Positions 10,728 to 22,800 of a DNA stretch of 64,000 nt are shown one piece after another (positions within the stretch are counted from its first letter, which is position 1; each line of letters opens with the position of its first letter). The DNA comes from Anodontia alba (taxonomy: Eukaryota > Mollusca > Bivalvia > Lucinida > Lucinidae): assembly GCA_964016985.1 (NCBI GenBank), contig OZ024833.1, positions 61,376,963 through 61,440,962 of the forward strand, in the 5' to 3' direction. The position numbers and the translations under genes are program-made. The notes under the pieces are model-generated. The model saw only the letters and a program-made list of their open reading frames with translations. It searched no databases and was not told the DNA's origin.

Positions 10728-11039
10728 CATTGAGACATATAATATGTGTTGCGTTTGTTTAGAACATTTGCATTTTTTTTATTTAACATCACATACATGC
10801 CTTGCATATTTTAAAAATAGTATGCTCTAAATAGGACCAACTTCCATGTCATGTGCATATAAACTGTTTTATTATGCATCTGAAATAGAATGTATCCAAT
10901 AATCAGTTAATAAAATGTCTTTGTAATTGCGCATCCTCCATTACTATTTATTTAATTAATACCCATAAAACAAAATTGAAATTCCAGAATTAATACCTTC
11001 TTTAAGAAAGGGCTTGAGTGTCACTTTAATTTGAAATTA

Positions 11040-11275
11040 AAGAAGACAGGCACATTTTCAAGAGGGGTAACTTTCTAAACATGTTTTGGTTTTCCTTCTG
11101 AAAATGCATCAGTTCTAAAAGAGACAAAAATCTGTCTCCCTTGGTAGAAAATTCTAAAAGGGAGCAAATTATTTTCTTTTAGAGAAGATCCTTTCTCAGA
11201 AGAGGATTTATATTTAGGAAAGCAGGCATAAAGTAACAAAAGTTTTGGTTTCCCTTTTGAAAATGTATCAGTTCT
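11040..11275 (+). repeat. Dispersed repeat S
   Basis: Shows AAAAGGGAGCAAATTATTTT, TTTTAGAGAAGATCCTTT and AGGAAAGCAGGCATAAAGT, matching other S copies. The preceding 10,800-11,040 stretch is AT-rich with nothing recognised. Confidence 0.55.
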
Positions 11276-11744
11276 CGTACTGATTTGATTTTTCGTCGAA
11301 AAATACGCATACTCTTTTTAAATGTGTTTGCTAATTGCAAGTTTCTGTTCATATTGTTTCTTTTCGAGTTACATTGTATCCTTAATGATGTCAGACGTGA
11401 TACAGTTATGTCGAAGATGTTTGCAAGAATCTATTATAAAGCGATGCATCGATAGTTCTGTCATCTAAAGCTATTAATTAAAATGAGATTATCCATTACA
11501 GTGCCCTTTGTGAATACTCTGCAGTCATCGCTAACGTCGGAAGGCGGACAGGTACTCGGCTATTTTGGTAGAAACTTTACAACACGGACAATAAAATGCA
11601 CTTTTCTCTGAAACGATTATTAAAGCTCCTTTAGAAGACAGTAAATGTTTCGCAAAACTTTGCATTCTTTCATGAATGCCGTTCAGGATATCTATTCCGT
11701 AAAGCGTATAACATTTTTATTATGTCTCTCCCCCCCCCATCCCC
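11276..11744. other. Unassigned sequence; C9 run at about 11727
   Basis: No ORF, terminal repeats or known repeat recognised. Confidence 0.4.
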
Positions 11745-12262
11745 CACACCTTTAGGGTAGGGAGATATATTGTTTTTTCCCCGTGCGTCTGTCTGTCACA
11801 AAATTGTGTCTGCTCTATTACTTGAAAACCGTTCAAGCTATCTTCATGAAACTTCATATTAATATTAATCAACATAAGACGACGTGCAGAGCGCAAGAAC
11901 CATAACTCTTGCATTTATACTTTTTGAGTTATTTTCCTTGAAACTTTCTCGTCACAAAATCGTCTCCGCTCTGTAACGTGAAACCTATTCAAGATATCTT
12001 CAAGAAACTTCATGTAAATATCAATCAACATTAAACGACGTGCAGAGCGCAAGAACCATACCTCTTGCATTTATACTTTTTGAATAATTTCCTCGGAACT
12101 TTGTCCGTCACAAGAAAACGTGTCCGCTCTATAACTTGGAAACCGTTCAAGGTCTTCACGAAACTTTATATGAATATCAATCAATATTAGACGACATGCA
12201 AATCGCGAGAACCATAACTCTTGCATTTACACTTTTTGAGTTATTCCCCTTGGAATTTCATT
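11745..12262 (+). repeat. Three-unit tandem repeat, period 156 bp
   Basis: The landmark AGAACCATAMCTCTTGCATT occurs at 11896, 12052 and 12208, exactly 156 bp apart. Each unit also has GTCACAAAA, CGCTCTATAACTTGAAA, CGTTCAAG, ATCAACATTAGACGACRTGC and ACTTTTTGAGTTATT. Units differ by about 10-15 percent. Confidence 0.9.
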
Positions 12263-12835
12263 TGTTAATATAAATCTTCGCTGAATGTACAATACAATAT
12301 GATTCCAAAAAGGGAGGAGACATCTGTATTTTTGTAGAAAAACAAATTCTAGTAAATGCAGACGTTAAACGTTCATTTCTTACTGGACGGGTTGCCGATC
12401 ATTCATATAAATACATTACAGTTTTGTGACTACGAGAAAGATAGTATTGACGTCTAAATACACAAATACCCTATTTTGCTTAAGTTGTTTATTCCTTGTT
12501 TCCACCATTAACCCATTGTAGTCTGAAGACCCCTTAAAGGGTAATAAGCAATAAATGAAGGCGCTAGAGCGATAACAGAAGGTGAAAAAACGTACGAACG
12601 AACCTGTGTTCTGACTGTTAATCAGAGTTTAATCCACCACATGATCTGGTAGTTTATAACACTGCTTTGAAAAAGTGGGATTATACTGGATTACATTCTT
12701 CCAGTTATCTGTCGTCCGTCCGTAACCCTGTTCTGCATTTATATCATCTGCAATAAGTCACAAACTTGTCTTCCTTAATTACTGAGTGTTTTCATCCCAT
12801 GAACATTTACCATCCTCTGTGCACATTAAGCAGGC
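12263..12835. other. Unassigned sequence
   Basis: No gene or repeat end is seen; scattered short inverted repeats only. Confidence 0.4.
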
Positions 12836-12970
12836 GATAATAGATGTTTATTTTTTGTATCTTTTTTTCACATAGAAAATAGGCTTAGGAGACAGTTTGC
12901 ATGAGCTGTCATAGCCTATTTTCTGGGAAAATGATAAAGAAAAAATATTTCAAAATGTCGTCTACTGAAA
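12836..12970. mobile_element. Hairpin MITE fragment with AAAATGTCGTCTRCTG end
   Basis: AGAAAATAGGCTTAGGAGAC pairs with TAGCCTATTTTCTGG around a short loop. The right edge AAATGTCGTCTACTG recurs at the ends of elements near 30.2, 40.6 and 59.0 kb, placing it in the TTAA-type group with GTCGTCTGC subterminal motifs. Confidence 0.5.
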
Positions 12971-13175
12971 TTATTACCAAGCATGCTAAACGGGGTTTGA
13001 TCTGGGTCGGCACTGTTTTCTAAAATTACAGGTAGCTAAGGGTTGAGTGGAACACTCTTAAGTCCCCGTTAAGGACCATGTTCACAGCCTACTCTGAGAG
13101 ACAATCGATCCAGCAGTGATATCAGTGCATTGATTGATCTAAAAGACATATAATTGCTTCGAATGTTTAAGCTAC

Positions 13176-13296
13176 ACTAGGAATGGTGGGTCATATTATG
13201 TTGCCTATAGGAATGGTGAGACCTATTATGTTGCCTATAGGAGACATGAATCATGTTATGTTGCCTATAGGAATGTTGCGTCATGTTATGTTGCAT
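13176..13296 (+). repeat. Tandem repeat, about 37-bp period, 3-4 units
   Basis: Units of the form GGAATGGTGGGTCATATTAT plus GTTGCCTATA repeat with small changes. Confidence 0.8.
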
Positions 13297-13386
13297 GTAT
13301 GTACACTAGACTGTACACATTGAGACAAAAGAAAGAGTCTGAAGACAGACTAGAGACATACAAGCTGCAGATCAATCAACAAAATC

Positions 13387-13667
13387 GTTAACAAAACACG
13401 CCTATTGAAATATATTGAAAATTTTACCACCCAAAAAAAAGAAGAAAGTTTTCAGATAAAAACTCTGATATTTTTCATATTTTTGCTCAAAACATAGATT
13501 GTGGGTACTCGTTAGAACCGCCTCGGCGAGGCGGTTCTAACGGGTACCCACAATCTATGCTTTGTGCAAAAATAAGAAAAATAATGTTTACCCCTAAAAA
13601 CCCAAGTTTTACTATATAAAAGTGGGGTTTAAGGGGGTCAAAATTATATGGGCGTGTTTTCGTGATG
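13387..13667 (+). mobile_element. PAL MITE, near full length, left tip eroded
   Basis: The left tip reads TTAACAAAACACGCC instead of CATTACG; the right tip is canonical. The central palindrome is intact (right arm GGGTACCCAC, one change). Confidence 0.9.
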
Positions 13668-13694
13668 TTATAACAAGTATATAGTGGAATCAAA

Positions 13695-13885
13695 TTAAGT
13701 AAATAAGTGAACTCAGGAACTGATACAATCTGATCCACGTCAAGTTCTCAACATCATCAAAGGGAAAGATAGACAAATACAATTAAGCAGTCACAAAAAA
13801 ACAACAACAACAACAACAGAAAAAAAAAGTTGGCAAGCAGAGTTGGCAGCGCTTTCCCAAAAAGGTGGTATTTACGCTACCTAAA
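13695..13885 (+). repeat. Dispersed repeat Q with (CAA)n
   Basis: Shares AATAAGTGAACTCAGGAACT, GATCCACRTCAAG, AATTAAGCAGYCACAAA, GCAAGCAGAKTTGGCAGC and AAAAAGGTGG with 39986-40160, where the same block interrupts a SINE. Confidence 0.65.
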
Positions 13886-14565
13886 CTTAACTGATATCTT
13901 TAACTTGATAGTTTCCCTACTGAGACTTTATTCTCCTTTATTGTCACGTTATTTTTATATATTTCATTTGTACTCAGTCATTGCTTCAATTTACCTTTGT
14001 TTATACATTTACCATCTAAAGACACGCATTTTTACATTATCTGCAGTAATTTTTCAGGTTTCAAAATATCTCACAATTTCAAGCTTTGTTGGCGATAGGC
14101 ATGGATGTCTGATATTCCCTTGATGGTCAATAACATATTTTACAGTGATACGGAATAAATTTCACCATCTTAATGGTTCTATTTGATGAATTATTTGCCT
14201 AGTTTGAATGGATTCGAATCATTTCTACTTCCACTTCCTGAATTTGTCTCGCAAATGTTCGGAAAACTCCGTAGGGAATGTATAAGCATTTTGTTTAGTA
14301 TGAATTCGCCAAGAATCCTACAATTTACTGACTTTTCTGTCTGAGATGCAGTTACCCGCACTCGACATGTTTCTTGGCGACATATATACCAATCTGTGAC
14401 TCTGTAAGCCGACAGCGATGGACCTAGCCAGACTGAGTGAAACTGGTTTGGCCGTCGCTGTCTGCATACCCTTAATATTTGTGAAAAATAAGAAATCTAT
14501 GCTCATTTTTCATGTGTCAATTTCGCCTGCATACTTCTACAGTTAAATGCGTATTTAGAAGGAAT
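13886..14565. other. Unassigned sequence
   Basis: A 97-codon frame at 13830-14123 is hydrophobic and low in complexity and has no family resemblance. Nothing else is supported. Confidence 0.4.
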
Positions 14566-14796
14566 CATTACCCTATTCAAATATAATGGAAATTTCACCA
14601 CCAAAAGCTGAATGTTTTAAACATATATTCTGGGTACTCGTTAGAACCGCCTCACCGAGGCGGTTCTAACGAGTACCCACAATCTATGTTTTTAGCAGAA
14701 ATATGAAAAATAACGTTTACCCCTGTAAACCGCAGTTTCACTATATAAATGTGGGGTTTAAGGGGATCAAAATTATAAAGGCGTGTTTTCGTAATG
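14566..14796 (+). mobile_element. PAL MITE, internally deleted arm A
   Basis: The left tip keeps CATTA but lacks CGAAAACACG. Arm A is shortened just before the palindrome (AAACATATATTCTGGGTACT). Arm B and the right tip are complete. Confidence 0.88.
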
Positions 14797-14865
14797 AATA
14801 TGAATGTTGCTTGTGTCTCTCTGGTTTGCCATTTTTTGCAAGTATGGCTTGTTTTTAAGAGACAT

Positions 14866-15110
14866 AGATACACTTTCAGGGGAGGTAAACTTGTCCAAAT
14901 TGTTTTATTCCCTTCTCAATAGGGAACTTTTCTAAAATAAGATAATATGCTCACGAGGGAGGAAATTGAAATTCTCTCCTTTCAGAGTAGAACCTTTTCA
15001 GAAGGGTCTTCATGCGCAGGAAATCAAATAGGAAGTCACAAAAGTGGTCTCCCTTGTTGGAAAGGATTGAAATTTTACCACGTGTATCCAGTTCCCTTAA
15101 TTAATCCTTC
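14866..15110 (+). repeat. Dispersed repeat S
   Basis: ACACTTTCAGGGGAGG, GAGGGAGGAAATTGAAATTC, CAGAGTAGAACCTTTTCAGA, AGGAAGTCACAAAAG and GTGTATCCAGTTCCC in order. This is the clearest S copy. Confidence 0.65.
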
Positions 15111-15556
15111 AAATTATGTCAAAGAGGTGCTTATTATTAAGATATTATCAGAAATCCCGCGAGGTCTCGGTTCTAGTAATTTCATCTATCAGAGAATTCT
15201 TGTTAATTTAACATACTAAACTAGAGCATAAAAAGATGATTGATTATTCCGGCCGTTTAATGACAGCCTGGAAGTGTGTCCTGCGGATAGAAAGAAATAC
15301 AATTGACGATCAAGTCAGTTTGCCACTAAACGTATTTTTTTATATCAAATGTCATGGCTTTTAGCCAGTATTTGTACGGTCATCCTGAAAGGAAATAAAA
15401 TGAGAAATTCGATTACAAATTCAGCAAAAATATTCTCATGTTCATCAGACATGTAAATAAGAGGAAAATAAAGTCCCAGACTCTAGGCTTCAGGCAAATA
15501 TTTTTTTTTTCAGATTTTGTCCTCTGTCTGTTGTCAAGAACAAAATACAGTATAAT
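15111..15556. other. Unassigned sequence
   Basis: AT-rich with no gene or element end recognised. Confidence 0.4.
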
Positions 15557-15940
15557 TCTGTTTGAAAGCTAGGTCAAGGGAATTAAGGCTTTCTGTTATG
15601 TTAACGATCCTATGGAAACATGGCCTCGAGGTTATAAAGTTGAGCATGAAATTTTTCCTGCTAATAAATCTCAAATAACTAAAATCTGCAAATTTTGTTC
15701 TTGCTAAACATAGCTGAACATGGAAATTTCTCTGCTTATGAATATGAAAATGCCAACTGTTGTTGGCATTTTCATATTGATTTGCAGAGAAACGTTCATG
15801 CTCAGCTGAGTTGAGCATGAAAAACGTTTTATAACCTCGGGCCAGTCCTGTTTGAAAGCTAGGTCAATGGAATTAAGGCTTTCTTTTATTTAACACACCC
15901 ATGAAAACATGTTTATTTCCTAGCTATAAATTTAGCATGA
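15557..15940. repeat. Tandem duplication, about 292-bp unit, second copy truncated by PAL
   Basis: CTGTTTGAAAGCTAGGTCAA and GGAATTAAGGCTTTCT occur at about 15559 and again at about 15849. The similarity continues through GGAAACATG/GAAAACATG into TATAAA..GAGCATGA, where the second copy meets the PAL element at 15936. Confidence 0.65.
15622..15843. mobile_element. TIR element (GGCCTCGAGGTTATAAA), 222 bp
   Basis: The left GGCCTCGAGGTTATAAAGTT pairs with the right ACGTTTTATAACCTCGGGCC. Inner hairpins: TTGAGCATGAAA with its complement and ATATGAAAATGCCAAC...GTTGGCATTTTCATAT. A second copy sits at 17.0-17.3 kb. Confidence 0.75.
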
Positions 15941-16215
15941 CGAAAACATACCTATACAATTTTGACCCCCTCAAACCCCACTTTTATATAGTAAAACTGG
16001 GGTTTACAGGGGTATACATTATTTTTCTTATTTCTGCTCAAAAACATAGATATTGGGTACTTGTTAGAACCGCCTCGCCGAGGCGGTTCGAACAAGTACC
16101 CATAATCTATGTTTTGAGCAGAAGTATGAAAAATATCAGAATTTTTATCCGAAAATTTTCATTTTTTGGTGCTAAAATTTTCAGTGTATATTTGAATAGG
16201 CATGTTTTCGTAATG
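15936..16215 (-). mobile_element. PAL MITE, full length (arm B first)
   Basis: Starts CATGACGAAAACATACC and ends CATGTTTTCGTAATG, with G flanks on both sides. The palindrome carries linked variants on both arms (ACTTGTTAG and ACAAGTACC), an example of matched change across the hairpin. Confidence 0.92.
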
Positions 16216-16267
16216 GATAAGCCAATTTTGTAAACACAGCTTGTCGATTTTATTGTAACCTACAATT

Positions 16268-16485
16268 AGACCTGTGTGACCACCAAAGACTCAGATCAGC
16301 CTGTACATCGAAGTATGACAAGGGTTCTCGTTAATCCTCTTTGGATAGCCCGGAGGCTGTAGAAGGCACATACGATTAGCGAAAACTCTGTTTAGACTGC
16401 GCGGATGCGCAAGATGATTTGAGTCTTCGCTGGTCGCAAAAGTCAAATTGTAGGATTTGTCATGCGCTGGCACGAATGTTGACAT
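16268..16485 (-). mobile_element. ACGAAGACTC hairpin-family element
   Basis: Contains CAAAGACTCAGATCAGCCTG, TTTGGATAGCC, a CTGCGCGGATGCGC core, GAGTCTTCGCTGGTCGC and CATGCGCTGG, the signature of related copies at 22.6, 23.7, 41.5, 48.1 and 62.8 kb. Confidence 0.6.
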
Positions 16486-17030
16486 ATTTTTTTTATTTCA
16501 CTACAAAGGCGCATGTTGTAGGTATTCATTAGAAGCGTCTTAGCAAAAAGCTATGAGATCCGTGGCATGTTTACCATATAATATGAAAAAAAAAAAAGAG
16601 ACATCTTTTGTTCATCAAGCATATTGAGAATGATATATTATGCATTAACAGAATGTTGCAATAAAAAGTGACAAGTTGGCTTAAAAAACTGTATTATTAT
16701 GAAAATTGTCCGAATAATGCAGACTCTACACACCCTTGTTTTCGCTATACATTACCGAGTAACATGGGTACATGTTATAAAGTCTTGTTAACGTAAAAAA
16801 TACTGGTTATCGAATATTGCAATGCATATTGCCGTCATTACTTCCTTCTCTCTCTTCCCAACGGTTTTAACAGATTCTAGCATTGCATATTGACTCACGT
16901 CATAAAAACACCTTTTTGTTTTACAATAATGCATCAATAGAACCTTTGGAAATCTTTTGTTTTACCCTTAGCGTCCCATAAGACTGGCAAACCATGCAGT
17001 CACAGATAAATTGCCAGAGAACTCACCATC
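16486..17030. other. Mostly unassigned; fragment of hairpin core at 16512-16550
   Basis: CATGTTGTAGGTATTCATTA followed by GAAGCGTC is half of a hairpin of the GTACTCATTAGAA type, with the second half missing. The rest is AT-rich. Confidence 0.4.
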
Positions 17031-17286
17031 TGACCAGGTCCCGGGGTTATAAATTTTTTCATGCTCAACTCAACTGAACATGAAATTTTCTCTGCTAATA
17101 AATACGAAAATGCCAGTAATAGTTGGCTTTTTTTTTCATATATATTGGCAGAGATATTTTTATGCTCAGTTATGTTACGAAGACAGAAGTTGCAATTGAT
17201 AATACTTTGAGATTTATTAGCAGGACAAACTTCATGCTCAGCTGAGTTGAGCATGAAAAATGTTTTATAACCTCGGGGCCTGGTCC
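17031..17286. mobile_element. TIR element (GACCAGGTCCCGGGGTTATAAA), second copy
   Basis: The left GGTCCCGGGGTTATAAATTT pairs with the right ATGTTTTATAACCTCGGGGC, then CTGGTCC. Inner GAGCATGAAAAA hairpins are shared with the copy at 15.6 kb. Confidence 0.72.
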
Positions 17287-17356
17287 ATCAATTTTTGCAT
17301 TAAATACCATTCTATCACATTTAATAACAAATCCTAATCAACTATGTGACGTGTTA

Positions 17357-18333
<977 letters not shown>

Positions 18334-18341
18334 TTAGACTA

Positions 18342-18604
18342 CATTTCGAAAACACGCCTATTCAAATATATACCAAAATTGAAAACTTTCAGATGAAAAA
18401 TTGTGGTAGTTTTCATATTTCTGCTCAAAACATACATTGCGGGTACTCGTTAGAACCGCCTTTGCGAGGCGGTTCTAACGAGTACCTACAATCTATTTTT
18501 AAAGCAGAAATAAGAAAATTAATGTATACCCTTTAAACCCCAGTTTTACTGTATAAAAGTGGGGTTTAAGGGGGTCAAAACTATATAGGCATGTTTTTGT
18601 GATG
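18342..18604 (+). mobile_element. PAL MITE, arm A shortened
   Basis: Left tip CATTTCGAAAACACGCC, right tip GGCATGTTTTTGTGATG, flanks A and A. Arm A lacks the ACCACCAAAAACTG segment. The palindrome has centre CTTTGCG. Confidence 0.9.
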
Positions 18605-18851
18605 AGAAAATGAACCTGTCCCAGCAGTTGGGTGGAAAAATCAACCGGGCATTACTGTGTCAATCACCGTGTCATTCGTAAGAGAGTCAATTAAAGTCAA
18701 ATTCAATGACTATATTTGCCTCCCTTTTCAAAGAATGTTTTAGCATTATTCAGCTTACCGCCAACGAGAATTTTCTTGTTTGTATGCAGCCCTTGTATAC
18801 TTGTTTAAGGTGAAATGATAGAGCATCAATGACTAGTTCTCTAAATAGAAA

Positions 18852-18882
18852 ACGCACACACGCATATACACGCGCGCGCGCG

Positions 18883-18917
<35 letters not shown>

Positions 18918-18960
18918 CGAAACACACAAAAACAACAACAACAACATCAACAAAGGCAAA
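18852..18960. repeat. (AC)n/(CG)n microsatellite with (CAA)n tail
   Basis: ACACACGC, a CGCGCGCGCG core and CACACA repeats, then AACAACAACA. Confidence 0.95.
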
Positions 18961-19162
18961 ACAAATAAAAACAAGGTAAAAAAGGAAACAAACAAAACAA
19001 ACAAAAACAACAAGATCGCCTCCTTATGTCAAGGGTTTACCTTAAAAGAAATTACATAACAATGCATTGATATCAATGCTATAAGAATGGAATCACAAAT
19101 AATAGAAACCTTAAACATACATTTTCAGGCAGTCATTCAAAAGAAAGTTTCTGGGGAAAGAA

Positions 19163-19284
19163 TGCTCACATGCTTCGAGGACTTAGTCTCCCCAGGAAAG
19201 TGTATTGGTACATTTGTATACTGACCGGCTCGACGTGGCCTTAATAGCGTTGAATGAGCCGTTGAACTCCAAACCAACCAAAAC
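19163..19284 (+). mobile_element. SINE 3' fragment
   Basis: GAGGACTTAGTCTCCCCAGG, CTGACCGGCTCGACGTGGCC, GTTGAATGAGCCGTTGAA and CCAAACCAACCAAAA match the tail of the type-1 SINE. The tRNA-like head is missing. Confidence 0.7.
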
Positions 19285-19383
19285 AAGAAAAAGAGAGTTT
19301 ATTAAAACCTAGATTAGGCCAACGTTTAAACGGGTGAAAGGACTACTCAAAATCATTCATGATAAGCTAGCACTCAACAGCTG

Positions 19384-19666
19384 CATTACGAAAACACGCC
19401 TATTTTAATATATAGAAAACGTTATCTCCAAAAACAGAAAAAATTCAGATAAAAAAAAAAACTCTGATATTTTTCATATTTCTGTTCAAAACATAGATTG
19501 TGGGTATTCGTTAGATCCGCCTCGGCGAGGTGGTTCTAACGAGTACCCGCAATATATGTTTTAAGTAAAAATAAGAAAAATAATATATATCCCTGTAGAT
19601 CCCAGTTTTACTATATAAAAGTTGGGTTTAAGGGGGTCAAAATTATATAGGCGTGTTTTCGTGATG
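19384..19666 (+). mobile_element. PAL MITE, full length
   Basis: Canonical tips. The palindrome has several arm mismatches (GATCCGCC and TGGTTC), so this is an older copy. Confidence 0.92.
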
Positions 19667-19673
19667 TGGATCA

Positions 19674-19880
19674 AGCAGATACACTTTCAGACCCCTTTTT
19701 CAGATTAATTTCCTCCCTTCTGGAAAGGGTATGCTCTGAAAGGGACGAATCGTGAATGCGTTCCTCTCGTGGGAGCAAAGTATTTCCTTTTAGAGTGAAA
19801 TCCCTTTTCAGAAGCAACGCAGGAAGTCACAAAAAACGCTCTTGTTAAAATGGCAGAATTGAACCGTTTACCTCAAATCG
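19674..19880 (+). repeat. Dispersed repeat S
   Basis: GATACACTTTCAGACC, GTGGGAGCAAAGTATTTCC, TTTTAGAGTGAAATCCC and GCAGGAAGTCACAAAA in the usual order. Confidence 0.6.
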
Positions 19881-20005
19881 TGTTCTCATTACCTTATAAT
19901 CGAATATTTTGCAAAACTTATAAGCCGAATCGGCTCTTGCACGTAAGGAAGAATTATCTAAGAAAATCATAATTTATATTGTAAAGATTTCCAACTGGGT
20001 CAGAC

Positions 20006-20153
20006 AAAAAAAAAAAAAAAAAAAAAAGAACAACAAAGAAAAAAAAAGAAAAAAAAAAAAACAACAAAAAAAAAAAACAAACAACAACAACAAAAAAAAC
20101 GAAAAAAAAAAAAAAAAAAAAAACAAAAAAAAAAACAAAAAAAAAAAAAAAAC
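20006..20153. repeat. A-rich low-complexity tract
   Basis: About 150 bp of A runs broken by C or G. Poly-Phe frames on the minus strand are artefacts of this tract. Confidence 0.95.
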
Positions 20154-20463
20154 ACGGCATTAATACACAGTTCGTATTCTCTTTGTTGATAATTTGCTCG
20201 AATGCGAAAATGGACAAAGATCAAAGATTTCACTTCCGTTTAATTTTTTCATATTTACAGGGCTTCCGCGTTTGCTCTGGTGAAACATTTAGATCCATTT
20301 GAATCTCTTGTTGTTTATAAATCCTGTTTGATAAATCTTAATTTGTTCTCCATATAAACGCTTGGACAGCCTTTGAAGCTTCTGTCAATACAGATTTTCA
20401 ATATGCACTTGTTCCAGTTATATTCGAAGAAATACGATGACACATGGTACAGAAAAAATACTT

Positions 20464-20742
20464 CATTACGAAAACATGCCTATTCAAATATACTGAATTT
20501 TTTTTCCACCAAAATATGAAAATTTTCAGATAAAAAGTTTGATATTTTTAAAATTTCTGCTAAAAACATAGATTATTGGTACTCGTTAGATCCGCCTCGG
20601 CGAGGCGGTTCTAACGAGTACCCACAATCTATGTTTTTGAGCAGAAATAAGAAAAACAATGTATACCCCTATCAACCCCAGTTTTACTATATAAAAGTGG
20701 GGTTTAAGGGGGTCAAAATTATATAGGTATGTTTTCGTGATG
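20464..20742 (+). mobile_element. PAL MITE, full length
   Basis: CATTACGAAAACATGCC to GGTATGTTTTCGTGATG with T on both flanks. It directly abuts the start of the tandem array. Confidence 0.92.
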
Positions 20743-20744
20743 TA

Positions 20745-21955
20745 ATATTGAGATTGCTCCATATGCTTGTGTTTAAAGCAACTTTACATGTACATTTAGA
20801 GCAACTGAATATTTAGTATTTAAATGGACTCACTATTATTAAATTGTATGAGAGGTTGGTTGGTTTGGAATTTTACAGTCCGCAAACCCTTGTTCTATAT
20901 GCTTGTGTTTAAAGCAACTTTACATGTACGTTTAGAGCAACTGAATATTTAGTATTTAAATAGACTAAGTGTTATTAAATTGTATGAGAGGTTGGTTGGT
21001 TTGGAATTTTACAGTCCGCTAACCCTTGTTCTGTATGCTTATGTTTAAAGCAACTTTACATGTACGTTTAGAGCAACTGAATATTTAGTATTTAAATAGA
21101 CTAAGTGTTATCAAATTGTATGAGAGGTTGGTTGGTTTGGAATTTTACAGTCCGCTAACCCTTGTTCTGTATGCTTATGTTTAAAGCAACTTTACATGTA
21201 CGTTTAGAGCAACTGAATATTTAGTATTTAAATAGACTAAGTGTTATTAAATTGTATGAGAGGTTGGTTGGTTTGGAATTTTACAGTCCGCTAACCCTTG
21301 TTCTGTATGCTTATGTTTAAAGCAACTTTACATGTACGTTTAGAGTAACTGAATATTTAGTATTTAAATAGACTAACTATTATTAAATTGTATGAGAGGT
21401 TGGTTAGTTTGGAATTTAACGGTCCGCTAACCCTTGTTCTGTATGCTTATGTTTAAAGCAACTTTACATGTACGTTTAGAGCAACTGAATATTTAGTATT
21501 TATTTGGACTGTTATTAAATTGTATGAGAGGTTGGTTTGGAATTTAACGGTCCGCAAACCCTTGTTTCATATGCTTGTGTTTAAAGCAACTTTACATGTA
21601 CGTTTTAGAGCAACTGAATATTTAGTATTTATTTGGACTGTTATTAAATTGTATGAGAGGTTGGTTTGGAATTTAACGGTCCGCAAACCCTTGTTTCATA
21701 TGCTTGTGTTTAAAGCAACTTTACATGTACGTTTAGAGCAACTGAATAGTTAGTATTTAATTGGACTGTTATTAAATTGTATGAGAGGTTGGTTGGTTTG
21801 GAATTTAATGGTTCGCTAACCCTTGTTCTATATGCTTGTGTTTAAAGCAACTTTACGAGTACATGCACGTTTAGAGCAACTAAATATTCAGTATTTAAAT
21901 GGACTGTTATTAAATTGAATGAGAGGTTGGTTGGTTTAGAGTTTTACGGCCCACT
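20745..21955 (-). repeat. Tandem array, 9 units (136 bp, later 128-132 bp), containing a SINE 3' end
   Basis: The landmark GCTTRTGTTTAAAGCAACTT starts at 20765, 20901, 21037, 21173, 21309, 21445, 21573, 21702 and 21834. Each unit includes GAGAGGTTGGTTGGTTTGGA, ATTTTACAGTCCGCTAACCC and TTTAGAGCAACTGAATATTT. The GGTTTGGAATTTTACAGTCC block is the reverse complement of the SINE tail (GGGCCGTAAAACC...CAAACCAACC). Units with 136-bp spacing are the most alike. Confidence 0.95.
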
Positions 21956-22050
21956 AACCTTATTTAAGTCATGTCGAGCCGGTCAGTTTATCTAACCCAA
22001 TTTTTCCTGGCAGACTTAGTCCTTAACCGGTTGACCGGTACAATGTACTC
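21915..22050 (-). mobile_element. SINE 3' fragment adjoining the array
   Basis: On the minus strand: GGACTAAGTCTGCCAGGAAA, TAAACTGACCGGCTCGACAT and GTGGGCCGTAAAACTC then CAACCAACC. This continues the partial SINE tail found in every array unit, so it is the probable seed. Confidence 0.75.
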
Positions 22051-22060
22051 ATGCATATTC

Positions 22061-22347
22061 CATCACGAAAATATACCTACATGTATATAATTTTTTGCCC
22101 CCTTAAACCCCACTTTTGTATAGTAAAATTGGGGTTTGCTGGAGTATAAATCATTTTTCTTTATTTCTGCTCAAACATAGATTGTGGGTACTCGTTAGAA
22201 CCGCCTCGGTGAGGCGGTTCTAACGAGTACCCACAATCTATGTTATGAGCAGAAATATGAAAATGTCAGCATTTTTATCTGAAAACTTTCAGTTTATTTT
22301 TCTTGGTGAAATTTTCAACATATTTGAATAGGCGTGTTTTCGTAATG
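22061..22347 (-). mobile_element. PAL MITE, full length (arm B first)
   Basis: Canonical tips, intact palindrome with centre CGGTG. Arm B contains a short ACATGTAT insertion after the tip. Confidence 0.92.
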
Positions 22348-22445
22348 TCTCGACAGAAAATGACAATTGCCCTTATTTTAAGAGAATAAAGAAACGATTA
22401 CTTCGCAAGAAAATGATTGAGCCACAACGCGGGTAAATGTACCTT

Positions 22446-22605
22446 CATTACGAAAACATTACCAAGGCGGTTCTAACGAGTACCGACAATCTATGTTTTT
22501 GAGCAGAAATAAGAAAAATAATGAATAACCTATAAACCCCAGTTTTACTATATATAAAAGTGGGGTTTAAGGGGGTCAAAATTATATAGGTATGTGTTCG
22601 TGATG
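22446..22605 (+). mobile_element. PAL MITE with arm A and half the palindrome deleted
   Basis: CATTACGAAAACAT is followed directly by ACCAAGGCGGTTCTAAC, so about 120 bp is missing up to near the hairpin centre. Arm B and the right tip are complete; T flanks on both sides. Confidence 0.88.
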
Positions 22606-22609
22606 TGCA

Positions 22610-22800
22610 CATGTACGTCCACTGAAGACTCAAACCAGTTTGTTAATCAATGCTGTCTGATCAGTCTTCATTGTATACATAAAGAAACTTTCTATCCTTG
22701 GCTAGCCAAAGATTCTAATCAGACTTCTCGAATGCGCAGACTGATCTGAATCTTGGCAGACTGTCAGGCGCTAATGTCCAAAAGTACGTTTTCTGATTTT
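22610..22800 (+). mobile_element. ACGAAGACTC hairpin-family element
   Basis: CCACTGAAGACTCAAACCAG, CTGTCTGATCAGTCTTCATT, CTATCCTTGGCTAGCC, GCGCAGACTGATCTGAATCT and AGTACGTTTTCTGA in order. Confidence 0.6.

Noticed and set aside
13830..14123. 97-codon hydrophobic ORF resembling a multi-span membrane peptide
   Set aside because: The opening overlaps repeat Q, and the rest is T-rich sequence that yields Phe/Leu/Ile/Tyr by composition.
21520..21753. ORF with a repeated MYERLVWNLTVRKPLFHM
   Set aside because: Read-through of two units of the 136-bp array; other units carry stops in that frame.
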